Shown here: positions 35,890 to 44,656 of the stretch, piece after piece
Layout of the letters: each line of letters starts with the position of its first letter
Position numbering within the stretch: position 1 is the first letter of the stretch
Source of the DNA: AWTP1-9 sp035703165
GTDB taxonomy: Bacteria; Bacteroidota; Bacteroidia; Chitinophagales; Chitinophagaceae
Length of the DNA stretch: 64,000 nucleotides
Reading direction: 5' to 3'
Assembly: GCA_035703165.1 (NCBI GenBank)
Contig: DASSYR010000050.1
Span: forward strand, 1-64,000
Program-made: the position numbers and the translations under genes
The notes under the pieces: generated by a model
Database searches by the model: none
Told to the model about the DNA's origin: nothing
The model's input: only the letters and a program-made list of their open reading frames with translations

Positions 35890-36373
35890 CTCACAGATTG
35901 CACGGATGAACACAGATTTTTTAAAACCTGTTCAGATGCATTTGGATGACCTTACTTACAAGATTCGGGGTACTATATTTAAAGTGCATAATGAACTTGG
36001 CTCCGGTTTATTGGAAAGTGTTTAGGAAGCAGCTTTGGTGTATGTGTTAATGCAGGTTGGTTTGGATGCAAAGACTCAAGTAGGGTTGTTCCGATAAATT
36101 ATAATGGTGTGCAACTCGAACTTGGGTTCAGGATTGATGTGCCGGTGAATGATGCTGTTATAATTGAAATTAAATCTGTGGAAACATTGCATGACGTTCA
36201 CAAAAACGGCTGCAGACTTATTTAAAACTGACTGATAAGAAATTAGGTCTTTTTATAAATTTCCATGCAGCATTATTGGTTGATAAAGAACATTTAATTC
36301 GAATAATAAATTAAGTTATAAAACTTCACAGGCTGTTCCGGTTTTATCTGTATAAATCTGTGCAATCTGTGAG
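35890..36373. repeat. 14-bp inverted repeat enclosing the GxxExxY remnant
   Basis: CTCACAGATTGCAC at 35890-35903 is exactly repeated in reverse complement at 36360-36373; beyond it the match continues as GGAT against AGAT. The repeats bracket the GxxExxY pseudogene and little else. The pair looks like the ends of a small mobile or duplicated unit; its right end lies 15 bp before the next gene. Confidence 0.75.
35906..36314 (+). pseudogene. decayed GxxExxY protein gene
   Basis: Translation in pieces recovers a complete GxxExxY-family protein, predicted to have a PD-(D/E)XK-type nuclease fold. It begins MNTDFLKPVQMHLDDL, reaches KVHNELGSGLLESV, then meets TAG at 36023-36025 exactly where the signature Tyr should be. 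One frameshift follows near 36088-36091, after which NYNGVQLELGFRID and IEIKSVETLHDVH read on. A second near 36205 restores KLTDKKLGLFINF and the normal C-terminus. Three independent lesions show it is not translated as one protein. The gene lies inside a 14-bp inverted repeat. Confidence 0.85.
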
Positions 36374-36387
36374 CAATAAAAATAATC

Positions 36388-38784
36388 ATGAACAAACGTA
36401 TCATTAAAAAAGTGGCTGTTCTTGGTAGCGGTGTAATGGGCAGCCGTATTGCTTGCCATTTTGCAGGTGTGGGGTTACAGGTGTTGTTGTTGGATATTGC
36501 ACCCCCCCAACCCCCTGAAGGGGGAGCAGGCAAACCTGTTGATAAAAATAAAATCGTTAACGATGCGCTGGCGGCTGCAATAAAAAGCAATCCTTCTCCA
36601 GTGTTTACTAAAGATGTGGTGAAGCGCATTACTACCGGCAACTTTGATGATAACATGAAAGATATAGCCGGTTATGACTGGGTGATAGAAGTGGTGGTAG
36701 AGAGACTTGATATTAAACAACAGGTTTTAGAAAAGGTTGATAAGCTTCGTAAGCCGGGCACATTAATTACTTCCAACACTTCCGGTATTCCCATTCATTT
36801 GATGGCCGAAGGAAGAAGCGATGATTTCAAGAAACATTTTTGTGGTACGCACTTTTTTAATCCACCCCGTTATTTGCGCTTGTTAGAAATTATTCCTACT
36901 CCATACACAGATGCTGCGGTGGTTGATTTCTTAATGCATTACGGTGATTTGTATTTGGGAAAAACCACGGTGTTGTGTAAAGACACGCCGGCCTTTATCG
37001 CTAACAGGATTGGTGTGTATGGTATCATGGCATTGTTTGGATTGGTAGATAAGTTGGGATTGACGATTGATGATGTGGATGCATTAACGGGTCCAATCAT
37101 TGGTCGTCCAAAATCTGCAACATTCAGAACCGCAGATGTAGTTGGCATTGATACCTTGGTGAAAGTAGCGAAGGGTGTGTATGATAATTGTCCCAATGAT
37201 GAAGCAAGAAGCACCTTTGTTATTCCTGCCTGGCTAGATAAAATGGTAACTAATAACTGGCTGGGTGATAAAACCGGACAAGGTTTCTTTAAGAAAACAA
37301 AGGGTAGTGCTGGTGAAAAAGAAATATTGACATTGAACCTGAAAACCATGGAATATGGTGCAAGACAAAAACCAAAGTTTGCATCAGTAGAAGCAGCCAA
37401 GCCTATTGATGATTTAAGAACAAGATTAAAAATGTTGTGTGGCGGTGCTGATAAAGCAGGTGAGTTCTATCGTCATTTTCATTATGGTTTGTTCTCTTAT
37501 ATCTCACATCGTATTCCTGAAATCAGTGATGAAATATATCGTGTAGATGATGCGATGATGGCGGGCTTTGGATGGGAGATTGGTGCATTTGAAAGTTGGG
37601 ATGTGCTGAATGTATCAAAAACAACTGAAGCGATGAAAGCTGCCGGTTATTCTGTGGCTGCTTGGGTGGATGAAATGATTGCGAAAGGGATTACTTCATT
37701 TTATAAAGTTGAGAATGGCAATCGTTTGTGTTATTCGCCGTTGAGCGGTGGCTATACCTCCCCTGTGGGGGGAGGCAAGGAGGGGGCCTTTATTGTGATG
37801 AAAAACTTTGAAGGGAAAACGCTATGGAAAAATGCCGCCTGCCGTACTTATGATTTAGGTGATGATGTAATTGGATTGGAGTGGTACACCAAAATGGGAA
37901 GCATTGGTGGTGAAGTGTTGGAAGGAATCAATAAATCCATTTCACTGGCGGAAGAAAAATATAAAGGACTGGTAATTGCAAACGAAGGCGCCAATTTCAG
38001 TGCCGGAGCTAATGTAGGAATGATCTTCATGCTGGCAATAGAACAGGAATATGATGAATTGGATTTGGCTATACGTATGTTTCAGCAGACTATGATGAGG
38101 GCAAGATATTCGTCTGTTCCGGTGGTAGTTGCTCCTCATGGATTGGCGTTAGGTGGAGCATGCGAATTGAGTTTACATAGTGATAAAGTTTGTGCAGCTG
38201 CAGAAACTTACACAGGCTTGGTGGAATTAGGCGTTGGCTTAATTCCCGGCGGTGGCGGAACGAAAGAATTTGTGCTAAGAGCTGCTGATGAAATGCATGA
38301 AGATGAGCCGGAAACCATTACGTTAAAAAATCGTTTCTTAACCATAGCTACGGCCAAAGTGGCCACCTCTGCACACGAGGCATTTGATTTGGGTATCTAT
38401 CGCAAAGGAAAGGACGAAGTTGTGATGAATATTGGTAGAAGAATTGCAGATGCTAAAAAATCAGTCATTGAATTGTATGAAGACGGTTATGTAACTCCTG
38501 TTCAAAGAAAAGATGTGAAAGTGTTGGGTCGTTCTGCCCTGGGTGCCTTGTATGCTGGCATCAATGGCATGTGGAGAGCTGGTTATGCAACAGACCATGA
38601 TTCGGTAGTTGCTAAAAAACTGGCTTATGTAATGTGCGGTGGCGATTTAAGTGAGCCTACTTTAGTAAGCGAACAATACCTGTTGGATTTAGAAAGAGAA
38701 GCTTTCTTAAGTCTGACTGGTGAAAAGAAAACATTGGAAAGAATACAAAGTGTTTTGAAGGGTGGTAAGCCTGTTCGCAACTAA
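36388..38784 (+). CDS. 3-hydroxyacyl-CoA dehydrogenase / enoyl-CoA hydratase fusion (FadB/FadJ-like)
   Basis: A 798-residue bifunctional beta-oxidation enzyme. The N-terminal Rossmann domain has VAVLGSGVMGSRIACHFAG, then SNTSGIP, HFFNPPRYL and the C-terminal helical part with TGPIIGRPKSATFRT. The hydratase-like domain lies at the C-terminal end, with ANFSAGANVGM and GGACELSLHSDKV, the reverse of E. coli FadB order. It would convert enoyl-CoA to 3-ketoacyl-CoA. Two short GC-rich palindromes are read in frame (near residues 42 and 457), both in loops that vary in the family. The usual downstream thiolase gene is absent; a RAYT element occupies that place. Confidence 0.92.
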   Translation: MNKRIIKKVAVLGSGVMGSRIACHFAGVGLQVLLLDIAPPQPPEGGAGKPVDKNKIVNDALAAAIKSNPSPVFTKDVVKRITTGNFDDNMKDIAGYDWVIEVVVERLDIKQQVLEKVDKLRKPGTLITSNTSGIPIHLMAEGRSDDFKKHFCGTHFFNPPRYLRLLEIIPTPYTDAAVVDFLMHYGDLYLGKTTVLCKDTPAFIANRIGVYGIMALFGLVDKLGLTIDDVDALTGPIIGRPKSATFRTADVVGIDTLVKVAKGVYDNCPNDEARSTFVIPAWLDKMVTNNWLGDKTGQGFFKKTKGSAGEKEILTLNLKTMEYGARQKPKFASVEAAKPIDDLRTRLKMLCGGADKAGEFYRHFHYGLFSYISHRIPEISDEIYRVDDAMMAGFGWEIGAFESWDVLNVSKTTEAMKAAGYSVAAWVDEMIAKGITSFYKVENGNRLCYSPLSGGYTSPVGGGKEGAFIVMKNFEGKTLWKNAACRTYDLGDDVIGLEWYTKMGSIGGEVLEGINKSISLAEEKYKGLVIANEGANFSAGANVGMIFMLAIEQEYDELDLAIRMFQQTMMRARYSSVPVVVAPHGLALGGACELSLHSDKVCAAAETYTGLVELGVGLIPGGGGTKEFVLRAADEMHEDEPETITLKNRFLTIATAKVATSAHEAFDLGIYRKGKDEVVMNIGRRIADAKKSVIELYEDGYVTPVQRKDVKVLGRSALGALYAGINGMWRAGYATDHDSVVAKKLAYVMCGGDLSEPTLVSEQYLLDLEREAFLSLTGEKKTLERIQSVLKGGKPVRN
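36511..36524. repeat. GC-rich palindrome read in frame inside the FadB-like gene (first)
   Basis: CCCCCTGAAGGGGG forms a 6-bp stem with a 2-nt loop and is preceded by a C7 run. It encodes part of a Pro/Gly stretch (APPQPPEGGAG) at about residues 37-47, unlike its AT-rich surroundings, and looks like an inserted dispersed repeat. Confidence 0.7.
37757..37775. repeat. GC-rich palindrome read in frame inside the FadB-like gene (second)
   Basis: CCTCCCC (37757-37763) pairs with GGGGAGG (37769-37775); a further G-rich stretch follows to 37785. It encodes a Ser-Pro-Val-Gly-Gly-Gly linker in the middle of the protein. Same character as the palindrome at 36511. Confidence 0.65.
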
Positions 38785-38787
38785 ACA

Positions 38788-39430
38788 TGTCTGACGTCCT
38801 CGTCTGATATGTTTGGTTAGATATTGAATTAAACTTGGAGTATGAGATTTATTCCTGAAAATTTTTATCATATTTACAATGAGGGTAATAATAAACAGCT
38901 ATTATTTTTTGATGATAAGAATTACCATTCATTTATAGATCTCTATAATGCATATGTTGTTCCTCATTGCGAAACTATTTGCTGGTGCCTGATGCCTAAC
39001 CATTTTCATTTTATGGTTTATACAGATGAAAGATGCGAAAAATTTGAAAAGCAGGGCGGTTTGTTGTTGGACCCGATAACAAATGGTTTTAGAAAGTTAT
39101 TGAGCGGTTACGCTCACAATTTTAATAAGTCTAATAACAGAACAGGGTCATTATTCAGACCTAAAACAAAATCAAAATGTCTTTCTTCCGAAGATTATAA
39201 ATCTTTAAGCTTTTTGTATTTACAAAATTATTTGCTGAGCTGTTTCGAGTATATACATCAAAATCCAGTTAGAGCAGGGTTAGTTGATAAAGCTGAAAAT
39301 TGGGCTTGGTCATCCTTTTGTTTTTATAAAGGAGTTCATAAAGTGTCATTTTGCAATAAAGAGCTGGCTGAGAAATATCTTGGTATAACGTTTTAATCAA
39401 AGGGCTGGTCAGACGAGGACGTCAGACCAG
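38788..39430. mobile_element. RAYT transposase gene flanked by inverted REP hairpins
   Basis: The left REP at 38788-38809 and the right REP at 39405-39430 share a perfect 19-bp inverted match (38789-38807 with 39409-39427). Each folds alone: the right one as CTGGTC-A-GACG-AGGA-CGTC-A-GACCAG, the left one with a shorter, partly G-U paired base. The left REP begins 3 bp after the FadB-like stop. This REP-RAYT-REP arrangement is the classic REPtron layout. Confidence 0.85.
38842..39396 (+). CDS. REP-associated tyrosine transposase (RAYT, Y1_Tnp family)
   Basis: A 184-residue HUH single-strand nuclease related to IS200/IS605 transposases. It begins RFIPENFYHIYNEGNN, has the metal-binding HUH pair as PNHFHFMVY, and carries the catalytic Tyr region in LQNYLLSCFEYIHQNPVRAGLV, with the HQNPVRAG block diagnostic of RAYTs. 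These proteins cut REP DNA hairpins and are thought to spread REP sequences. The frame is intact and the matching REP hairpins lie on both sides, so it may be active. Confidence 0.93.
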   Translation: MRFIPENFYHIYNEGNNKQLLFFDDKNYHSFIDLYNAYVVPHCETICWCLMPNHFHFMVYTDERCEKFEKQGGLLLDPITNGFRKLLSGYAHNFNKSNNRTGSLFRPKTKSKCLSSEDYKSLSFLYLQNYLLSCFEYIHQNPVRAGLVDKAENWAWSSFCFYKGVHKVSFCNKELAEKYLGITF

Positions 39431-39656
39431 GAAGAAACATGGACGTCGTTGGCATTGTGTGTATAAGAGGGAATATTTTCAACCCTATTACCAATGTAAT
39501 GCAGCAGTATTCCTCCGTCACGAAGAGGGTAACCCTGTCCCCAATAAGGGAAGAGGTGCAAAAAATATCAATGCTTTAAAAATGCCTTGGTTGCATTTCA
39601 ATAAAATGGGAAATCTGTTATTAAAGCTTTTTCCAATTGGTGGAGCGATAACCCAT
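39431..39656. other. gene-free gap between RAYT element and TIGR01777 gene
   Basis: Short frames exist (for example an ATG at 39439 giving 46 codons) but none shows recognisable protein features. A GGACGTC at 39441-39447 repeats the core of the REP hairpin and may be a decayed third copy. Confidence 0.3.
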
Positions 39657-40595
39657 TTATTGTTTGTGTAAATCAGCCAGAGCAGCGTCAATAGACGGAT
39701 ATAAAAAAGTGAAGCCGGCATCCTGAATTTTTTTACAACTCACCGTAGTACTTTTCAGTATTTCGATACTCATTTCACCCAGCGCCAGTTTTAATACAAA
39801 TGCAGGAACATATAATGGGATAAAAAATTTGCCTTTCAATTTCCTGCCCAATTCCATTGTAAGCGTTTTGTTATTAACCGGCTTTGGCGCTACTGCGTTA
39901 TAAACACCTTCCATCTTTTCATGCTGAATAGCATACTCTATTATCCGGCATAAATCAATAATGTGGATCCAGCTTATCATTTGTTTCCCATTTCCTAAAA
40001 TGGCGGCAATTCCAAACTGTAGTGGTTTTATAAACTCTTTTAACGCACCACCCTTATTACTTAAAACAATACCAATCCTTAATTTAATTAACGGAATATT
40101 CAAAGTAGAAATTTCTTCCACGCTTTCCTCCCAAAGCTGACAGGTTTTGCCTAAAAAATCATTATCGGCTTTAGCGTCCTCAGTAAAAGGGTGATCATTG
40201 GGAATTTTGGGGTCGCTACCATACCATCCGATGGCTGAAGCGCTGATAATACCTTTTACCCGGTGGTTACTTTCCTTTAAACATTTAGCAATAGTATTAC
40301 CGCTTTTAATACGGCTTTGCTGTATTTCCATTTTTCTTTTGGGTGTCCACCTTTTTTCAGCTATCCCTGCACCTGCTAAATTAATGATGTAATCTGCAGT
40401 AGTCAAAGCAGCAATATCCATAGTTTGGGTATCCGTATTCCAACTGGCAAAATTGATTGTATTAGGCTTTAATACAAAAGGTTGTCCTTTTACTGATCGG
40501 CTCATTACAATGACAGTGTAGTTCCTTTTCAGTAAATAATCCGTTAAAGCAGTTCCTATAAAACCGGTTCCCCCGGCTATTAGTACAACAGGCAT
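39657..40595 (-). CDS. TIGR01777-family SDR protein (epimerase-like)
   Basis: A 312-residue NAD(P)-binding protein. The Rossmann start reads GGTGFIGTALTDYL (8-21), then INLAGAGIAEKRW, SRIKSGNTI, SASAIGWYG with the usual YG pair, and SWIHIIDLCRII; the C-terminal DUF1731-like part has NAVAPKPVNNKTL. This matches the YfcH/TIGR01777 group of extended SDRs, whose substrates are unknown. It is on the opposite strand to its neighbours. Confidence 0.88.
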   Translation of the reverse strand: MPVVLIAGGTGFIGTALTDYLLKRNYTVIVMSRSVKGQPFVLKPNTINFASWNTDTQTMDIAALTTADYIINLAGAGIAEKRWTPKRKMEIQQSRIKSGNTIAKCLKESNHRVKGIISASAIGWYGSDPKIPNDHPFTEDAKADNDFLGKTCQLWEESVEEISTLNIPLIKLRIGIVLSNKGGALKEFIKPLQFGIAAILGNGKQMISWIHIIDLCRIIEYAIQHEKMEGVYNAVAPKPVNNKTLTMELGRKLKGKFFIPLYVPAFVLKLALGEMSIEILKSTTVSCKKIQDAGFTFLYPSIDAALADLHKQ

Positions 40596-40728
40596 AATTT
40601 GGCAGATTAAAATTAATCAATATGTAATTTCATAAAATTTAACATCTCATTTTAATCAAAGTTCATTTTTACGAAAGTCTCTTAGTAATTTCATGGTAAG
40701 TAATACATTTACAATAGAAATAGTTTTT

Positions 40729-42258
40729 ATGAAATGTCTTAATAAAAGCCTGTTCTTTTTACTGATGCTGATGATGGTATCAGTTTCCTCTTTATACCCC
40801 CAAAGGGTGGTATATGCGGAGCCCGACCGGGATGATTTTCGTCAGATGCAGTTTGAAATACTTGGTAAAATGAAAGGTAATTTCCTCATTTACAAGAATT
40901 ATCGTAACCGTCATTTCATTGCTGTTTATGACAATGATATGAAGCAAAAGGCAAAAGAGGAGCTGACTTTTATGCCAGATAGAACAATTAATGAAGATTT
41001 TATAAGTTATAACGATTATAGTCTATTGATTTACCAATATCAAAAACGTGGAGTTGTTTATTGTATGGGAGTTAAAATAGGAGCGGACGGGAAAAAAACA
41101 GGAGAGCCCATTGAATTGGACACTACACAAATAGGGGTGTTTGGTGATAATAAAATTTATACAACTGTTTTTAGTGAGGATAAACAGAAAGTGATGGTGT
41201 TTAAAATTAAAGGAAAAAATAAAGACAACCTTACAATAACTACCATGCTTTTTGACCCACAATTTCAATTACAAAACAGAAGAAGGTGGGCCTATACCAT
41301 AGACGAGCATAATGATATTATTAATGATTTTGCCGTAACGAATAACGGTGATTTTGCTTTTTTGCAAGGACACGGCAACTTTAACAGAGATAATATTTCA
41401 CAGTGTAAACTGGTAGTAAAAAAACTAACGGATTCTATGCCTGTTGTAACCGAACTCCCGTTTAAAGACATTTATCTTGATGAGGTACGGTTAAAAATTG
41501 ATAATTATAATAAACGATACGTAGTTACTTCGTTTTATTCCAGAAAGAAAAGAGATAATATAGCAGGGCTTTATTCTGTTATTTTAAATTGGGAGTTAAA
41601 TGACCCTGTTTCAGCTTCACAAATAGAATTTAGCGACGAATTAAGAAAACTGGCAAAAGGAGATGTAAATAGCAAGGCAGCATTTAATGATTATTTTATT
41701 AAGCATATAATCATAAAAGGAGATGGAGGGTTCGTACTTACCAGTGAAAGTAATTATACCAGTTCACGAGGCACATCCTGGAATCGGTGGGATTATTTGT
41801 ATGGTAATCCGTTTTACTCCCCCTTTGATTATTATGCCTGGAGCCCATGGAACAATTGGGGATGGGGATGGAATCGCTTTAACAATTTACAATCCATAAG
41901 GTATTATGCTGACAATATTATGGTGTTGTCTTTAGATAATACGGGTAAGCTTCAATGGAGTAGTATAATAAATAAAAGCCAGTTTGATGATGATACAGAT
42001 AATTTGCTCTCGTATCAACTTATGAACCTTGGTGGTGAACTACATTTTCTCTACAATGAATGGCAACGGCGCACTCCCATTTTATTAGCACAAGCAGTTG
42101 GGCCTGACGGGAAACTCAGCCGCATACCACCATTTAAAAATATGGACAGGGGGTACGATGTACTTATACGGTTGAGCAAACAGGTTAGTGCAAAACAATT
42201 AATAGCTCCCTGCATTTACCGCAACTATATAAGTTTTGCCAAAGTGGAATTTTTATAA
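40729..42258 (+). CDS. secreted protein of unknown function
   Basis: A 509-residue protein that I do not recognise. The ATG at 40729 gives a clear signal peptide (about 1-25, SVSSLYPQ at the cleavage region); 12 further codons upstream are excluded. The mature part alternates short beta-rich segments with many Tyr, Asp and Lys, and has an aromatic stretch of Trp, Asn and Tyr at about residues 350-385 (YYAWSPWNNWGWGW). No enzyme motif is evident. It may be a periplasmic or surface-exposed beta-propeller-like protein; that is a guess from the repeated strand pattern. Confidence 0.6.
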   Translation: MKCLNKSLFFLLMLMMVSVSSLYPQRVVYAEPDRDDFRQMQFEILGKMKGNFLIYKNYRNRHFIAVYDNDMKQKAKEELTFMPDRTINEDFISYNDYSLLIYQYQKRGVVYCMGVKIGADGKKTGEPIELDTTQIGVFGDNKIYTTVFSEDKQKVMVFKIKGKNKDNLTITTMLFDPQFQLQNRRRWAYTIDEHNDIINDFAVTNNGDFAFLQGHGNFNRDNISQCKLVVKKLTDSMPVVTELPFKDIYLDEVRLKIDNYNKRYVVTSFYSRKKRDNIAGLYSVILNWELNDPVSASQIEFSDELRKLAKGDVNSKAAFNDYFIKHIIIKGDGGFVLTSESNYTSSRGTSWNRWDYLYGNPFYSPFDYYAWSPWNNWGWGWNRFNNLQSIRYYADNIMVLSLDNTGKLQWSSIINKSQFDDDTDNLLSYQLMNLGGELHFLYNEWQRRTPILLAQAVGPDGKLSRIPPFKNMDRGYDVLIRLSKQVSAKQLIAPCIYRNYISFAKVEFL

Positions 42259-42319
42259 TAAACCTTTCTTTTAGCGGACTGCTTTTTTTAAATTTGATTT
42301 GTAACAAATTGTATTTGCG

Positions 42320-43294
42320 TTGATAAGCATCTACCGGGAAAATAGTACTACGAACGTTTTTTTATTAATGATTTATGGATTATTAATAAAATTACCCTAC
42401 TTGCTGCACCCACATTTACCTGTTGCCGAAGTAACCGATGGCTTTTTATATCACGAATTATTAAGCTTTTTAAATAAATCAGCAGCAGGTTTTCCGGTTA
42501 TTTATCCTGTTATTACTTACATTTTATTGTTTACGCAATCTTTAACCTTAAACAGGCTTATAAATGAGCAGCGGCTTATGTACACGCCTAATTACCTGGT
42601 AGCAATGGCCTACCTTTTGGTAACTTCCCTGATACCGAATTGGAATTATCTTTCATCAGTATTAATCGCCAATTCAGTAATGGTATGGGCATGGCCTCGA
42701 ATGGTTTCTTTGTATAAAAATCCTAACCCGAAAACCCTTTTGTTCAATATAGGAATGGGTTTTGGGATAGCTTCTTTTTTTTATGTGCCGTCTTTACTCT
42801 TACTGGTATTGTTAGTAATAGCGTTACTGGTATTTCGCCCCTTTAAAATTACCGAATGGATAGTAGCTTTATTAGGCATACTTACTCCGTATTATTTTCT
42901 ATTCGTTTATTTGTTTTTAACGGACAAACTTAATTTTGCAACGATCTTGCCGGAAGTATCATTTAATTATCCCGATTTTAAATTAAAATGGTTTTGGGCA
43001 CGCACAAGTTTGCTTGTTTTCCCTCTCCTGGTTGGAATGTATTTTGTTCAGGCTAATACAAACCGCATGCTGATACAAGTGCGGAAAAGTTGGGCGTTAA
43101 TGCGTTTTTATTTTCTCATTTCACTTTTTATACCCCTTTTTAATTCTACATCAGCTTTTGATTACTGGATATTATCGGCTATTCCCCTGGCGTGTTTCCA
43201 TGGAGCTGCTTACTTTTATCCCAGGCAATCCATTTTCCCGGGTTTTTTGCACTGGCTAACTATTTTGTTTATAATTCTATCTTTCTTTTTGTGA
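42320..43294 (+). CDS. polytopic membrane protein, DUF6427-like
   Basis: A 324-residue protein with about nine membrane helices and no soluble domain. The opening, IYRENSTTNVFLLMIYGLLIKLPYL, resembles DUF6427 proteins of Bacteroidota, a family without known function. The start is TTG at 42320, as no ATG with the same N-terminus exists. It lies 70 bp upstream of purQ on the same strand. Confidence 0.65.
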   Translation: MISIYRENSTTNVFLLMIYGLLIKLPYLLHPHLPVAEVTDGFLYHELLSFLNKSAAGFPVIYPVITYILLFTQSLTLNRLINEQRLMYTPNYLVAMAYLLVTSLIPNWNYLSSVLIANSVMVWAWPRMVSLYKNPNPKTLLFNIGMGFGIASFFYVPSLLLLVLLVIALLVFRPFKITEWIVALLGILTPYYFLFVYLFLTDKLNFATILPEVSFNYPDFKLKWFWARTSLLVFPLLVGMYFVQANTNRMLIQVRKSWALMRFYFLISLFIPLFNSTSAFDYWILSAIPLACFHGAAYFYPRQSIFPGFLHWLTILFIILSFFL

Positions 43295-43338
43295 GAAAAA
43301 GAATGTGTGCTTTTTAAAGCTTATTACTACCGTTTTTT

Positions 43339-43346
43339 TAACTTTG
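43339..43346 (+). promoter_or_regulatory. -7 promoter box of purQ
   Basis: TAACTTTG, a TAnnTTTG match 18 bp before the purQ ATG. It lies inside the upstream extension of the frame, which supports the later start. Confidence 0.45.
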
Positions 43347-43364
43347 CTGCTCAACTCCCATCAA

Positions 43365-44057
43365 ATGAAGTTTGGCGTAATTGTATTTCCGGGTTCTAAT
43401 TGCGATAGAGATATATATAATGCCCTGAAACATGATCTTAAACAGGAAGTAATCATGCTTTGGCATAAAGATAAAGACTTGAGTTTGTTTAATACAGACG
43501 ACTGCATTGTATTACCCGGTGGTTTTTCTTATGGCGATTATTTACGTTGCGGCGCCATAGCCCGGTTTAGCCCGCTTATGCAAAGTGTAATTGAGTTTGC
43601 CAATAAAGGCGGTAAAGTATTGGGCGTTTGTAATGGGTTTCAGATCTTGTGTGAATCCGGCCTGTTGCCTGGCGCCTTATTGCGTAATGCAAACCAACAA
43701 TTTATTTGCAAAAACGTTTTTATAAAAGGCGATGACGGAGAAGTATTAATGATACCCATAGCTCATGGAGAAGGCAGATATTATGCGGACGAAAACACCT
43801 TGAGGCAGTTGGAAAACAATGGGCAAATTATTTATCGTTATTGTGACAAAATGGGTAACATAACTAATGAAGCTAACCCCAATGGTGCTAAAAATAATAT
43901 AGCTGGAATTTGTAATGCAAAGCGCAATGTTTTTGGCATGATGCCCCACCCGGAAAGAGCCTGTAGCGAAGCCCTGGGTAATATAGATGGACGTAAAGTA
44001 TTTAAAACTTTGTTAATTAAAAATCTTCGGCTTATTGAACAGCCTGAGTTAGCTTAA
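43365..44057 (+). CDS. purQ: phosphoribosylformylglycinamidine synthase, glutaminase subunit
   Basis: A 230-residue class I glutamine amidotransferase that supplies ammonia for FGAM formation in purine synthesis. It begins MKFGVIVFPGSNCDRD, has LPGGFSYGDYLRCGA, the nucleophile Cys in LGVCNGFQIL (about 87) and the His-Glu pair in MPHPERA near the end. The frame is open 20 codons upstream, but MKFGVIVFPGSN is the standard start and a promoter box lies in the extension. Neither purL nor purS is adjacent. Confidence 0.95.
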   Translation: MKFGVIVFPGSNCDRDIYNALKHDLKQEVIMLWHKDKDLSLFNTDDCIVLPGGFSYGDYLRCGAIARFSPLMQSVIEFANKGGKVLGVCNGFQILCESGLLPGALLRNANQQFICKNVFIKGDDGEVLMIPIAHGEGRYYADENTLRQLENNGQIIYRYCDKMGNITNEANPNGAKNNIAGICNAKRNVFGMMPHPERACSEALGNIDGRKVFKTLLIKNLRLIEQPELA

Positions 44058-44150
44058 TTTATCGGTTAGCCGTTTTCCCTTTGTCATAAATATTACCAAA
44101 CCAATTTTTATTTGGTGCTATAATTGCACTTTTAAAAGAAATAAATACCG

Positions 44151-44606
44151 ATGAAACACATTATTTGTACTGTTGTAGCTTTATTTTTTGGATTGTTAGT
44201 AATGGCACAATCCAAAACAAAGGTAACCTGGACGTATGCTGCCAAAAAAATTGGCGATAAAAAATACGAATTACGGTTAGCCGCAACCATTCAAGGCGGA
44301 TGGCATTTATATAGTCAAAATTTAGATGCTGATGCCATTGCACTACCTACAACTATCTCTTTTAAAAAAAATCCTCTTATTACAATACAGGGAAAAGTAA
44401 AAGAAAATGGAAAGCTTATTGCAGAATATGATAAGGCCACACAGTCTAACTCCAAATATTATAAAGACAAGGTGGAATTTGTACAACTGGTTACTTTAAA
44501 AACAAAAGCTAAAACTTCTATAAGTGGTGAAGTAGAGTTTATGGTTTGCGACGACAAATCCTGTTTGCCACCCTCAAAAGTTCCTTTTACCATTGCTATT
44601 CAATAA
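44151..44606 (+). CDS. secreted DsbD N-terminal-domain-like protein with redox cysteines
   Basis: A 151-residue protein with a signal peptide (about 1-20, ending VMAQ) and one immunoglobulin-like domain resembling the N-terminal domain of DsbD. Near its end it has CDDKSCLPPSKV, the cysteine pair that in DsbD passes electrons to periplasmic partners. The next gene encodes a full DsbD whose own N-terminal domain is clearly homologous (both have VTW near the start and a WHLY block) but has lost both cysteines. This protein may therefore be the detached electron-transfer domain for its neighbour. Confidence 0.8.
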   Translation: MKHIICTVVALFFGLLVMAQSKTKVTWTYAAKKIGDKKYELRLAATIQGGWHLYSQNLDADAIALPTTISFKKNPLITIQGKVKENGKLIAEYDKATQSNSKYYKDKVEFVQLVTLKTKAKTSISGEVEFMVCDDKSCLPPSKVPFTIAIQ

Positions 44607-44616
44607 CTATTTTTTG

Positions 44617-44642
44617 AATCCCGTTATTCACGGGATTTTTTA
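44617..44642 (+). terminator. intrinsic terminator between the two DsbD genes
   Basis: AATCCCGT (44617-44624) pairs with ACGGGATT (44630-44637) over a 5-nt loop, followed by T residues. It ends 15 bp before the next start, so it may attenuate rather than fully stop transcription into dsbD. Confidence 0.85.
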
Positions 44643-44656
44643 TAAAACTATTTTTC

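Noticed and set aside
39459..39671. 70-codon plus-strand open frame after the RAYT element
   Set aside because: No recognisable features, poor start context, and it overlaps the end of the TIGR01777 gene on the other strand.
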